Part shown: positions 16,838 through 24,121 of the stretch, one piece after another
Layout of the letters: every line of letters begins with the position of its first letter
Position numbering within the stretch: position 1 is the first letter of the stretch
Assembly (NCBI RefSeq): GCF_008477545.1
Contig: NZ_VORA01000007.1
Coordinates: 82,560-146,559 of the forward strand
DNA length: 64,000 nt
Source of the DNA: Roseibium aestuarii
Lineage (GTDB): Bacteria; Pseudomonadota; Alphaproteobacteria; Rhizobiales; Stappiaceae
Direction of reading: 5' to 3'
Position numbers and translations under genes: made by a program
The notes under the pieces: model-generated
Seen by the model: the letters and a program-made list of their open reading frames with translations, nothing else
What the model was told of the DNA's origin: nothing
Databases searched by the model: none

Positions 16838-18718
16838 ATGATCCGTGTCTTGATCTTCATCATTCTTCTCTTCTTCGCGGCACTTGGGTTCGCGTGGCTC
16901 GCGGACCTGCCCGGAACGGTCAGCATCGGGTGGGAAGGCTATGTGTGGGAGCAGTCCCCGATCGTGGCCGTGGTCATGCTGGGCCTTGTTCTCGTCGCTG
17001 TGCTGGCGCTTCATTCGCTGGTGATGACGATCCTGCGCTCGCCGCGCATCGCCAACCGCTTCTTCGTCCGTCGCCGCCGTGAAAAGGGGTATCGGGCCCT
17101 GTCGCGCGGTCTTCTGGCGCTGGGCGCGGGCGATGCGAAGCTTGCGCGCAAGCACGGGGTAGACGCGGACAAGCTGCTGAAGCACGAGCCGGCGACCAAG
17201 CTGCTGCTGGCCCAGACTGCGCAGATGGCCGGGCGTCACGACGAGGCGCGCGAGCGCTATGAGGCCATGCTGGAGGAAGACGACACCCGGCCGGTTGGTC
17301 TGCATGGTCTCTTCATCGAGGCCGAGCGTGAGGGCGAGCCTCTGGCCGCCCGCCACTATGCGGAAGAGGCCGCGCGGGAGGCTCCCGGTCTTGCCTGGGC
17401 CGGTCAGGCCGTTCTCGGCTATCAGGCGGTGGCGCGGGACTGGGAAAAGGCCCTGCACACGCTGGAGGCCAATTACACTGCCAAACTTCTCGACAAGAAG
17501 ACCTATCGCCGGCATCGCGCGGTGATCCTGACGGCTCTGGCCATGGATCTGGAACAGGGCGAGCCGGACCGGGCCTATTCCCTGGCACGAGAGGCCCATG
17601 GCATGGCGCTGGATCTGGTGCCCGCCGCAGTTCTGGCCGCGCGGCTTGCCACCCGCAAGGGCGAGATCCGCAAGGCGACCAAGCTCATCGAGAGCACCTG
17701 GCGCGTGGCGCCGCACCCGGATCTGGCCGAGGCCTATGCCCATGTGCGTACGGGCGACAGCGCGGTAGATCGTCTGAAGCGGGTCAAGGTGCTGGCGGGT
17801 CAGAAGGCCAATGCGGCGGAAGGGTCGCTCGCGGTTGCCCGGGTTGCCATCGAGGCGCGGGAATTCGACGAGGCCCGCGACGCCCTTAAGAGTGTGCTGC
17901 GCGCGGAAACCTCCCGGGCTGCGTTCCTGCTCATGGCCGAACTGGAAGAGGCCGAGCATGGGGATAAGGGGCGCATGCGCGAATGGCTCGCCCGTGCCGT
18001 GCGGGCGCCTCAGGACAAGGCCTGGGTCGCAGACGGCATCGTGTCGCGGGACTGGAGGCCGGTGTCGCCGGTGACCGGTCGTCTGGACGCATTCGAATGG
18101 GCCACGCCTGCCGGAATGGACGAGGGGGCCGTGCTTCTGGAGGACGCCGCCTTCGACGAACCCGCTCTGCCGATCCTCACCCCGGCCCAGGCTGAAGCGA
18201 CCGAGGCGGCTGCCGTCGTGTCGTCGCCTGCGGGTGCGCAGGCTGGCCGCGCCGCCGCGGACGAAGCCTCCATGGTTGACGTCACCCCGCGCCGCGATAT
18301 CTCGCCGGCCGCCCGCGCCGATGCGGCAACGCCTGCTCCGTCTTCTGCAAAGCCGCAAGCCACCCCCGCAGTCGAAGTGCTGCCGGGCAAGGAAGGCTAT
18401 GAAGGCACGACGGATGACGTGTCCCACATGACGCGGCCGCAGGATCTGGCGGAAGCGCCGGCGACGGGGACGCCCGCTGCGGCTGCCGCGACGACCCCGG
18501 CGGACACCAAGGCGTCGACACCTGCGCCGCAAGCGGCAGCCGGGGACGTCCGCGACAAGCCCGCTGCTGCCGCGCCTTCGCCGGCCAAGCCAGCGCAGGC
18601 CGATCCGAAGCAGCCGATTGCCTTCCCGCTGGAGCGCATGCCCGATGATCCGGGCCTTGAGGACGAGGAAGGTGGCGAGGCCTTCGCCACGCCGACCCGG
18701 CCGCGTTTCTTCAATTGA
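16838..18718 (+). CDS. hemY: HemY-like inner-membrane TPR protein
   Basis: 626 residues. Two N-terminal transmembrane helices (MIRVLIFIILLFFAALGFAW and PIVAVVMLGLVLVAVLAL) match the HemY_N domain. They are followed by NRFFVRRRREKGYRALSRGL and a long TPR-type helical region to about residue 420. The last 200 residues are Ala/Pro/Thr-rich and probably disordered. HemY proteins (COG3898) accompany haem biosynthesis genes and are thought to organise haem enzymes or the membrane; they are not the coproporphyrinogen oxidase of Gram-positive bacteria that shares the name. It follows the Mic60-like gene by 86 bp and closes the operon. Confidence 0.88.
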   Translation: MIRVLIFIILLFFAALGFAWLADLPGTVSIGWEGYVWEQSPIVAVVMLGLVLVAVLALHSLVMTILRSPRIANRFFVRRRREKGYRALSRGLLALGAGDAKLARKHGVDADKLLKHEPATKLLLAQTAQMAGRHDEARERYEAMLEEDDTRPVGLHGLFIEAEREGEPLAARHYAEEAAREAPGLAWAGQAVLGYQAVARDWEKALHTLEANYTAKLLDKKTYRRHRAVILTALAMDLEQGEPDRAYSLAREAHGMALDLVPAAVLAARLATRKGEIRKATKLIESTWRVAPHPDLAEAYAHVRTGDSAVDRLKRVKVLAGQKANAAEGSLAVARVAIEAREFDEARDALKSVLRAETSRAAFLLMAELEEAEHGDKGRMREWLARAVRAPQDKAWVADGIVSRDWRPVSPVTGRLDAFEWATPAGMDEGAVLLEDAAFDEPALPILTPAQAEATEAAAVVSSPAGAQAGRAAADEASMVDVTPRRDISPAARADAATPAPSSAKPQATPAVEVLPGKEGYEGTTDDVSHMTRPQDLAEAPATGTPAAAAATTPADTKASTPAPQAAAGDVRDKPAAAAPSPAKPAQADPKQPIAFPLERMPDDPGLEDEEGGEAFATPTRPRFFN

Positions 18719-18795
18719 GCCAAGGCTTCGGGCCGAATTTCAGGGGGCGGCGCTCCGGCGCTGCCCTCTCCTCGTCAACAGGTGTCAGTTGCCTC

Positions 18796-18824
18796 TTGCA
18801 TCTGCCGCCTCGCTCCGCTATCAA
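18796..18824 (+). promoter_or_regulatory. possible sigma70 promoter of tRNA-Thr
   Basis: TTGCAT (18796-18801) and TATCAA (18819-18824) are 17 bp apart and about 57 bp before the tRNA. Both boxes are weak matches (3/6 and 4/6). Confidence 0.3.
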
Positions 18825-18881
18825 GCGGCGCATTCGGAAGTCATCCGAACCGCATCCGTCGAATTCCTTCCGGATGCACAG

Positions 18882-18957
18882 GCCGCTGTAGCTCAGTTGG
18901 TAGAGCACGTCATTCGTAATGATGGGGTCGGGGGTTCGAGTCCCTTCAGCGGCACCA
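18882..18957 (+). tRNA. tRNA-Thr (anticodon CGT)
   Basis: The 76-nt cloverleaf folds completely. The acceptor GCCGCTG pairs with CAGCGGC; the D arm GCTC pairs with GAGC; the anticodon stem CGTCA pairs with TGATG around TTCGTAA (anticodon CGT, reads ACG). The T arm is GGGGG–TTCGAGT–CCCTT, and CCA is encoded. Threonine tRNAs are t6A substrates of the nearby tsaD product. Confidence 0.96.
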
Positions 18958-19117
18958 CTTCTCCTTCTTTCCAGAAGTCAGCCTCCCGAACAGGGAGGGC
19001 TTGTGTTTTCCACGTCTCGGCGGGGCCCCTCGTGCTGGCGGCTTGACCGCTCCCGCCAATCGGATTCTCATGGTCGAATCATTGACCTGAAGCGAGTGAA
19101 GCGGGGGAGCTGCGTCC

Positions 19118-19957
19118 ATGGGACGGACCGCGAGACTGGAACTCCTGAGGCGCCTGCTGCCGCTGGGACTTGCGGTGCTTGGCCTGTCCGGAGCCATGAC
19201 CTTTCTCAGCCTGCTCACCGGTGGCATGTGCCTGGCGGCGGCTGCCGCGATCTATTTCGCGCTTCCCCACCCGCGCCTCATGGCGGGGGCCGTTCGTCCC
19301 ACCGCCGTGCCTCCTGTCGGCATCAGCGATGCCATCGGCTTCCTGATCGGGGTGCCGCTCCTCACCGCCGGGCTTGTGGGGGCGGGCGCTGCCGATCCGG
19401 CCATGGCGCTGGTCTATCTGGCGCTGCTTTTGCCGGGCAGTCTCTGCATCCCGCTCTTCATCCTGATCGTGCGGCAGGAGACCTCCTGGATCCGCTTCGT
19501 CAACAACGGCTTCGAGATCACGCAGATGGGCCTGACCGCCCGGGTTCCCTATTCGGAGATCCGGGACGTCGAGCTGAAGAGCCTGCGCGCAAGTGGCGGG
19601 CGCGGCTGGATGATGTCGCTCTTTGCAGGTGGTGGCGGCCACAAGCGAATCACCCTGCTGAATGCCGGGTCGGAAACCAAGGCCATGATCTTCCGGGCCC
19701 GCAACGGGGATGTGTTCTCCGTGTCCTGTGAGGTGATCCCGGATCTTAACCGGGTGCTGGTCGGTCTGGACCGGGCCGGGGTGGACTTGCCTGCGGCCTT
19801 CGCGGAGCGACAGCGCAAGCGCACCCGGAAGATGAAGGAGCGGATCTACGGCAAGCCGGAGCTCTCGGATTCCGCAGGCCGCATGGAAAAGCTCGATTCC
19901 TCCCGCATTGCCGAGACCATCCGCCGGTACCGGCAGCGCAAGCTCGCCTCGGGCTGA
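19118..19957 (+). CDS. membrane protein with bPH2/PH-like domain, unknown
   Basis: 279 residues. Four hydrophobic segments lie in the first 135 residues, as two pairs (for example LLPLGLAVLGLSGAMTFLSL and ALVYLALLLPGSLCIPLFIL). A soluble domain of about 100 residues follows: WIRFVNNGFEITQMGLTARV, IPYSEIRDVELK-like strand pairs, KRITLLNAGSE. This strand pattern resembles bacterial PH-like (bPH2/YdbT) domains. The C-terminus is basic (RQRKRTRKMKERIYG). GGGGGAG stands about 9 nt before the ATG. The gene directly follows tRNA-Thr but looks compositionally native. No function can be named. Confidence 0.75.
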   Translation: MGRTARLELLRRLLPLGLAVLGLSGAMTFLSLLTGGMCLAAAAAIYFALPHPRLMAGAVRPTAVPPVGISDAIGFLIGVPLLTAGLVGAGAADPAMALVYLALLLPGSLCIPLFILIVRQETSWIRFVNNGFEITQMGLTARVPYSEIRDVELKSLRASGGRGWMMSLFAGGGGHKRITLLNAGSETKAMIFRARNGDVFSVSCEVIPDLNRVLVGLDRAGVDLPAAFAERQRKRTRKMKERIYGKPELSDSAGRMEKLDSSRIAETIRRYRQRKLASG

Positions 19958-20136
19958 GGGGGGGCTGACGGGCGCGTGCTGATCGGTGCGGACTGAGCGC
20001 GGCTAGTCCGTTTTTGCGGCCGCTTGCGCCGGTTTTCCGCGACTTGTCAGAAAACGGTCACACGGCGGCGGGTCGGGCACGGTAAAACGGGTCATCGGCC
20101 GCTCCGGCCGGGAGACAGGATCGAGGAGACTTCGGG

Positions 20137-21045
20137 ATGAGCGACGACAGTGCCCGCAGCTGGGTCGAGGCCGAGTGGCTGGACAGTCTGGACGAGGAAC
20201 TGGAAATGGAGATCGACGATCTCCTGATCTCCAAGGAACTCGCCTTCATCACCGAGCACCGGCACACGTCCGAGCTGGACCGGAAGGTCTATTTCCACGA
20301 GTTGCTGCGCCTGCAGGCCGAGCTGGTGAAGCTGCAGGACTGGGTGCAGGCGGAGGGGCGCAAGGTCGTCGTGATCTTCGAAGGGCGCGATGCGGCCGGC
20401 AAGGGCGGCGTGATTAAGCGCATCACCCAGCGGCTCAATCCGCGCGTTGCCCGCGTGGTCGCCCTGCCGGCGCCGACGGAGCGCGAGAAGAGCCAGTGGT
20501 ATTTCCAGCGCTACGTGCCCCATCTGCCGGCGGCCGGCGAGATCGTTCTCTTCGACCGGTCCTGGTACAACCGGTCCGGGGTGGAGCGGGTCATGGGCTT
20601 TGCCTCCGATGATCAGGTTGAACAGTTCTTCAACGACGTGCCCGAGTTCGAGCGCATGCTGGTGCGCTCCGGCATTACCCTGGTGAAATACTGGTTCTCC
20701 ATCACCGATCAGGAGCAGCAGCTGCGTTTCCTCATGCGCATCCACGATCCGCTGAAGCAGTGGAAGCTCAGCCCCATGGACCTGGAATCCCGCAAGCGCT
20801 GGGAAAAATACACCAAGGCCAAGGAAGAGACCTTCGAGCGGACGAACATTCCCGAGGCGCCCTGGTTCATCGTGGAGGGCAATGACAAGAAGCGGGCGCG
20901 GCTGAATTGCATCAGCCATCTGCTCTCGCTCCTGCCTTATGGGGAGGTGCCGCACGATCCGATCCACCTGCCGGAGCGGGTCTTCAATCCGGATTACGAG
21001 CGCAAGGTGCTGCCGGACGAGCTCTACGTGCCGGAAAAATTCTGA
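20137..21045 (+). CDS. ppk2: polyphosphate kinase 2
   Basis: 302 residues, size of single-domain PPK2. The Walker A is FEGRDAAGKGGVIKRI, the lid-region conserved arginines follow (REKSQWYFQRYVPHLP), and Walker B is IVLFDRSWYNRSGVERVMGF. The conserved QLRFLMRIHDPLKQWKLS and NDKKRARLNCISHLL also fit. PPK2 enzymes move phosphate between polyphosphate and nucleotides; class I enzymes favour NDP to NTP. GAGGAG lies 8-9 nt before the ATG. It stands alone, with the next plus-strand gene 120 bp on. Confidence 0.95.
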   Translation: MSDDSARSWVEAEWLDSLDEELEMEIDDLLISKELAFITEHRHTSELDRKVYFHELLRLQAELVKLQDWVQAEGRKVVVIFEGRDAAGKGGVIKRITQRLNPRVARVVALPAPTEREKSQWYFQRYVPHLPAAGEIVLFDRSWYNRSGVERVMGFASDDQVEQFFNDVPEFERMLVRSGITLVKYWFSITDQEQQLRFLMRIHDPLKQWKLSPMDLESRKRWEKYTKAKEETFERTNIPEAPWFIVEGNDKKRARLNCISHLLSLLPYGEVPHDPIHLPERVFNPDYERKVLPDELYVPEKF

Positions 21046-21164
21046 TCGGGACGGCAACCGCGCTTCGGTTGCCTTGCCAGAAGCACCAATCCTTGGCATG
21101 TCTGCCGGGCCTGAGGGACGTTGCTCAGGCCGCGTGACAGATTGCTTCAGGAGGAGAGCGCACC

Positions 21165-22175
21165 ATGGCCACCGACACCCAGACCATCCGCTGGGGGATT
21201 CTCTCGACCGCGAAGATCGGCGTCGAGAAGGTCATCCCGGGTATCAACCGGTCTGCGACCGGCAAGGCGGTTGCCATTGCCTCCCGCTCGACGGAAAGCG
21301 CCCGCAAGGTGGCCGACAGTCTGGGCATCGAAAAGGCCTATGGCTCCTACGAGGAGCTGCTGGCGGATCCGGAGATCGACGCGATCTACAATCCGCTGCC
21401 GAACCACCTGCATGTGCCGCTGACGCTGCAGGCGGTGACCGCCGGCAAGCATGTGCTGTGCGAAAAGCCGATCGCGCTCAATGCGGACGAGGCGCGCCAG
21501 CTGCTGGCCTTGCCGAAGGACAAGCTGGTGGCGGAAGGCTTCATGGTGCGAGCCCATCCGCAGTGGGTCCGCGCCCGCGAGATCGTGCGCTCAGGCGAGC
21601 TGGGTGAGCTGCGCGCCATCCAGTCCTTCTTCTCCTATTTCAATGCGGACCCGGCCAATATTCGCAACAATCCGGAGATCGGCGGCGGTGCCCTGCTCGA
21701 CATCGGCTGCTACCCGATGGTGACCGGGCGCTATTTCTTCGAGGATGAGCCGAAGCGGGTCGTGTCGCTGATCGACCGGGACGCGCGTTTCGGAACCGAC
21801 ATCCTGTCGAGCGCGGTCCTGGACTTCGGCGGCGGCCGCCGTCTCGATTTCACGGTCTCCACCCAGCTCGTCCCCTATCAGCGGGTCAATCTCTTCGGCA
21901 CGAAGAAGCGGCTGGAGATCGTCATTCCCTTCAATGCGCCTCAGGGCTCCGAGACCGTGCTGCGGCTCGACGACGGGTCCCAGCTGGGTGACGTCTCGGC
22001 TCAGGCGGAGACCGTCGGCGCGGCCGATCAGTATGCGGAGCTGGTGGATGTGTTCGGCCGGGCCATCCGTGGCGAGATCGATCTGCCCTACGGGCCGGCG
22101 GATGCGGTCCAGAACATGGCGATCCTGGATGCCATGTTTGCCTCCGAGAAGACCGGGGGCTGGGTGGATCTCTGA
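21165..22175 (+). CDS. Gfo/Idh/MocA family NAD(P)-dependent oxidoreductase
   Basis: 336 residues. N-terminal Rossmann domain with RWGILSTAKIGVEKVIPGI, YNPLPNHLHVPLTLQAVTAG and the family's active-site lysine motif HVLCEKPIALN. The C-terminal substrate domain contains GGGALLDIGCYPMVTGRYFF, where the histidine usual in some subfamilies is replaced by the GCY pattern. Members oxidise sugars, cyclitols or dihydrodiols, such as D-xylose 1-dehydrogenase-type enzymes; the substrate here is unknown. AGGAGG precedes the ATG by about 9 nt. The gene ends in a strong bidirectional terminator. Confidence 0.9.
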   Translation: MATDTQTIRWGILSTAKIGVEKVIPGINRSATGKAVAIASRSTESARKVADSLGIEKAYGSYEELLADPEIDAIYNPLPNHLHVPLTLQAVTAGKHVLCEKPIALNADEARQLLALPKDKLVAEGFMVRAHPQWVRAREIVRSGELGELRAIQSFFSYFNADPANIRNNPEIGGGALLDIGCYPMVTGRYFFEDEPKRVVSLIDRDARFGTDILSSAVLDFGGGRRLDFTVSTQLVPYQRVNLFGTKKRLEIVIPFNAPQGSETVLRLDDGSQLGDVSAQAETVGAADQYAELVDVFGRAIRGEIDLPYGPADAVQNMAILDAMFASEKTGGWVDL

Positions 22176-22210
22176 TCCGCTTCGAGCCGCTGAACGAGCT
22201 TCAGACAAAC

Positions 22211-22239
22211 AAAAAAACCCCGCCAGTGGCGGGGTTTTT
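22211..22239. terminator. bidirectional rho-independent terminator
   Basis: CCCCGCC (22218-22224) pairs with GGCGGGG (22228-22234), flanked by seven A on one side and five T on the other. It separates the convergent oxidoreductase and infC genes. Confidence 0.93.
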
Positions 22240-22287
22240 CGTAGCTCGGCAGATCAGCCGATCAGAGGCCTGAGCCCGGCAGCGCGA

Positions 22288-22827
22288 TCACTTGATCGGC
22301 GCCAGGATCATCACCATCTGGCGGCCTTCGAGGCGCGGCGCGGATTCGCACTTGGCGATTTCCGCGGTTTCTTCCCGGACCTTGTTGAGCAGGTTCATGC
22401 CCAGGTCCTGGTGGGCCATTTCACGGCCACGGAAGCGAAGAGTAACCTTGACCTTGTCGCCTTCGTCAAAGAACCGCAGCATCGCGCGCATCTTCACGTC
22501 ATAGTCATGCGTGTCGATGTTGGGACGCATCTTGATCTCCTTGATCTCGACGGTCTTCTGCTTCTTTCGCGCTTCGGATGCCTTCTTCTGGGACTGGTAC
22601 TTAAACCGGCCATAGTCCAGAATCTTGCAAACCGGAGGCTGGGCGTTGGGCTGAATCTCGACCAGGTCCAGGCCAGCTTCCATCGCGATGTCCATGGCTT
22701 CATCCGTCAGCACGATGCCGCGGTTGTTGCCTTCATGATCGATCAGCTGGACTTCGCGAACGCGAATTTCTTGGTTTGTGCGCGGGCCATCCTTTGTAAG
22801 TGGCGGGGCGCGGAACGGACGGCGAAT
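22288..22827 (-). CDS. infC: translation initiation factor IF-3 (ATT start)
   Basis: IF3 binds the 30S subunit, blocks 50S joining and checks the start codon. I read 179 residues from an ATT codon at 22827-22825. The N-terminus [20 protein letters not shown] and then [15 protein letters not shown] match rhizobial IF3. The first in-frame ATG or GTG (22713) would cut off 38 conserved residues. AGAGGAG stands about 9 nt before the ATT. AUU starts are the classic basis of IF3 autoregulation, since IF3 rejects its own non-canonical start. Later motifs: [14 protein letters not shown] and [19 protein letters not shown]. rpmI and rplT are not adjacent, as in many alphaproteobacteria. Confidence 0.95.
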   Translation of the reverse strand: MRRPFRAPPLTKDGPRTNQEIRVREVQLIDHEGNNRGIVLTDEAMDIAMEAGLDLVEIQPNAQPPVCKILDYGRFKYQSQKKASEARKKQKTVEIKEIKMRPNIDTHDYDVKMRAMLRFFDEGDKVKVTLRFRGREMAHQDLGMNLLNKVREETAEIAKCESAPRLEGRQMVMILAPIK

Positions 22828-23148
22828 GGTCGCTATCTCCTCTGTTGTTTCGGATCGAGCTGGGGAGGCCGAAAGATGTCAGCACATCCTCTGCTCACAG
22901 CCCCTTGTGAAAATGCGTTGAAGGGCTCGCGTTCTTGTCGCGAGGCGCCACGCTTCATCACCGCTGGGACAGGGCGGAAAAATCCAGCGAAAGTGGCAAA
23001 AAGTCAACCGAAAACCTTGGCTCGCCCCGCGACCGAACCCCGCATTCATGTATGGGCCCCTGTAATGCGGGTGGAAAAGGCATCGCTTTCACCTGTTTGC
23101 GTCCTGGGGTAAACCGGAGACCGAAGAAGAGGTTCCGGGATTTCGACA
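22828..23148. other. infC leader / divergent intergenic region
   Basis: A 321-bp gene-free stretch between infC (minus) and a small membrane protein gene (plus). On the minus strand it holds TTGACT and GATTTT boxes 17 bp apart (23007-22979), which would give a leader of roughly 150 nt. CGCATT and AATGCG (about 23041-23069) form a short inverted repeat. No reading frame here looks like a protein. Confidence 0.5.
22979..23007 (-). promoter_or_regulatory. possible sigma70 promoter of infC
   Basis: Minus-strand TTGACT (23007-23002, 5/6 match) and GATTTT (22984-22979, 3/6) are 17 bp apart. The weak -10 keeps this tentative. Confidence 0.35.
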
Positions 23149-23607
23149 ATGATCAATGGACGCATGCTGACCCTGCAGCTCCTGCGCAGTGCGGTCGGCT
23201 TCATCGCCGGGCTTGTGAGTGGCGGCGGTTTTCTGGCCTGGAGCTTCTTTTCCGGCGCGACCGCCGATGGGGACCCGGTGGTGGTCGTGACCATCGTGGG
23301 CACTGCGCTGGTCTCGGCGTCGGTGATCGGCGCCTCGCTGTTTCTTCCGGCGGTCCTGCTCGTGACGGTGGCGGAGATCGCGTCCCTGCGCAGCCTTGTC
23401 TATCACGTGGGCGCGGGCGGACTTCTGGCTTTCGGTCTCTGGATGCTCGGACCGGATGGGGCACGCTCTCAGACCGATGCGCTGACGAGCGCGGGCAGCA
23501 TCGTGCTGGCGGCCGGCTTCATCGGAGGTGCCGCCTACTGGCTGCTCGCCGGGCGGTCTTCCGGGTGCTGGAAGACCCTGCCGCGGGACAACTCAGCGAC
23601 TGACTAG
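23149..23607 (+). CDS. small four-helix membrane protein, unknown
   Basis: 152 residues with four evenly spaced hydrophobic segments, including VGFIAGLVSGGGFLAWSFF, VVVVTIVGTALVSASVIGAS, and GSIVLAAGFIGGAAYWLLAG. No motif I can name. The ATG at 23149 has purine-rich sequence upstream (GAAGAGG about 18 nt, GGGA about 9 nt). Its TAG stop shares three bases with the stop of the convergent YkvA-family gene. The composition is like the neighbours, so it is probably real. Confidence 0.65.
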   Translation: MINGRMLTLQLLRSAVGFIAGLVSGGGFLAWSFFSGATADGDPVVVVTIVGTALVSASVIGASLFLPAVLLVTVAEIASLRSLVYHVGAGGLLAFGLWMLGPDGARSQTDALTSAGSIVLAAGFIGGAAYWLLAGRSSGCWKTLPRDNSATD

Positions 23608-24035
23608 CGCGTCGGGACCTCGGCTGCGCGCGAGACGTCGATCTCCTCGCGGGCCAGCGCGTCGCGGGCCTTGTCCCGGTGCTCGGGCTTGATGTGTCCG
23701 CGAATGGCCGAGAGGGCTGCAAGCAGCACCGTGGCGTCATCGCCGAAGCCCAGGCCCAGGATGAAATCCGGCACCGCATCCAGCGGCAGGACAAAATACG
23801 CAAGGGCCGCCGTGACGGTCCAGCGGACGCGGGCCGGTGTGGCCGGGTCGCGCAGGCAGTAATAGGCCGCAAGCACTTCGTCGAGGAAGGGGATCTGGCG
23901 GGAAGCCTTGCGGGCTGTGCGGAAGACACCGTCCCGGATGCGGCGCAGCTGGGACTCCTGCGAGCCAAGGCGCGCGGGGTCGAAATCCACGTCGTCGAAC
24001 AGGTCTTCCGGGGTTGTCTGGCTCTGTCTGGTCAT
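23604..24035 (-). CDS. YkvA / DUF1232 family protein
   Basis: 143 residues. The DUF1232 signature is present as VTAALAYFVLPLDAVPDFIL followed by GLGFGDDATVLLAALSAI: a hairpin with the conserved 'P.D..PD' pattern that inserts in membranes or binds proteins. The start is the ATG at 24035 (MTRQSQTT); a GTG 25 codons upstream is in frame, but neither has a clear ribosome site. The TAG stop lies in a CTAG shared with the facing gene. Function unknown. Confidence 0.85.
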   Translation of the reverse strand: MTRQSQTTPEDLFDDVDFDPARLGSQESQLRRIRDGVFRTARKASRQIPFLDEVLAAYYCLRDPATPARVRWTVTAALAYFVLPLDAVPDFILGLGFGDDATVLLAALSAIRGHIKPEHRDKARDALAREEIDVSRAAEVPTR

Positions 24036-24121
24036 GACAGGAAAAATGGGGTGGCCGCCATTTGGTTGCAAGCCACCCCGAATTTCCTTGCGTTCGAGCG
24101 CGTCTGGCACGCCCGAACGGC

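Noticed and set aside
18882..18957. tRNA-Thr as an integration site for a genomic island
   Set aside because: No integrase, no duplicated tRNA 3' end that I could find, and the downstream genes look native.
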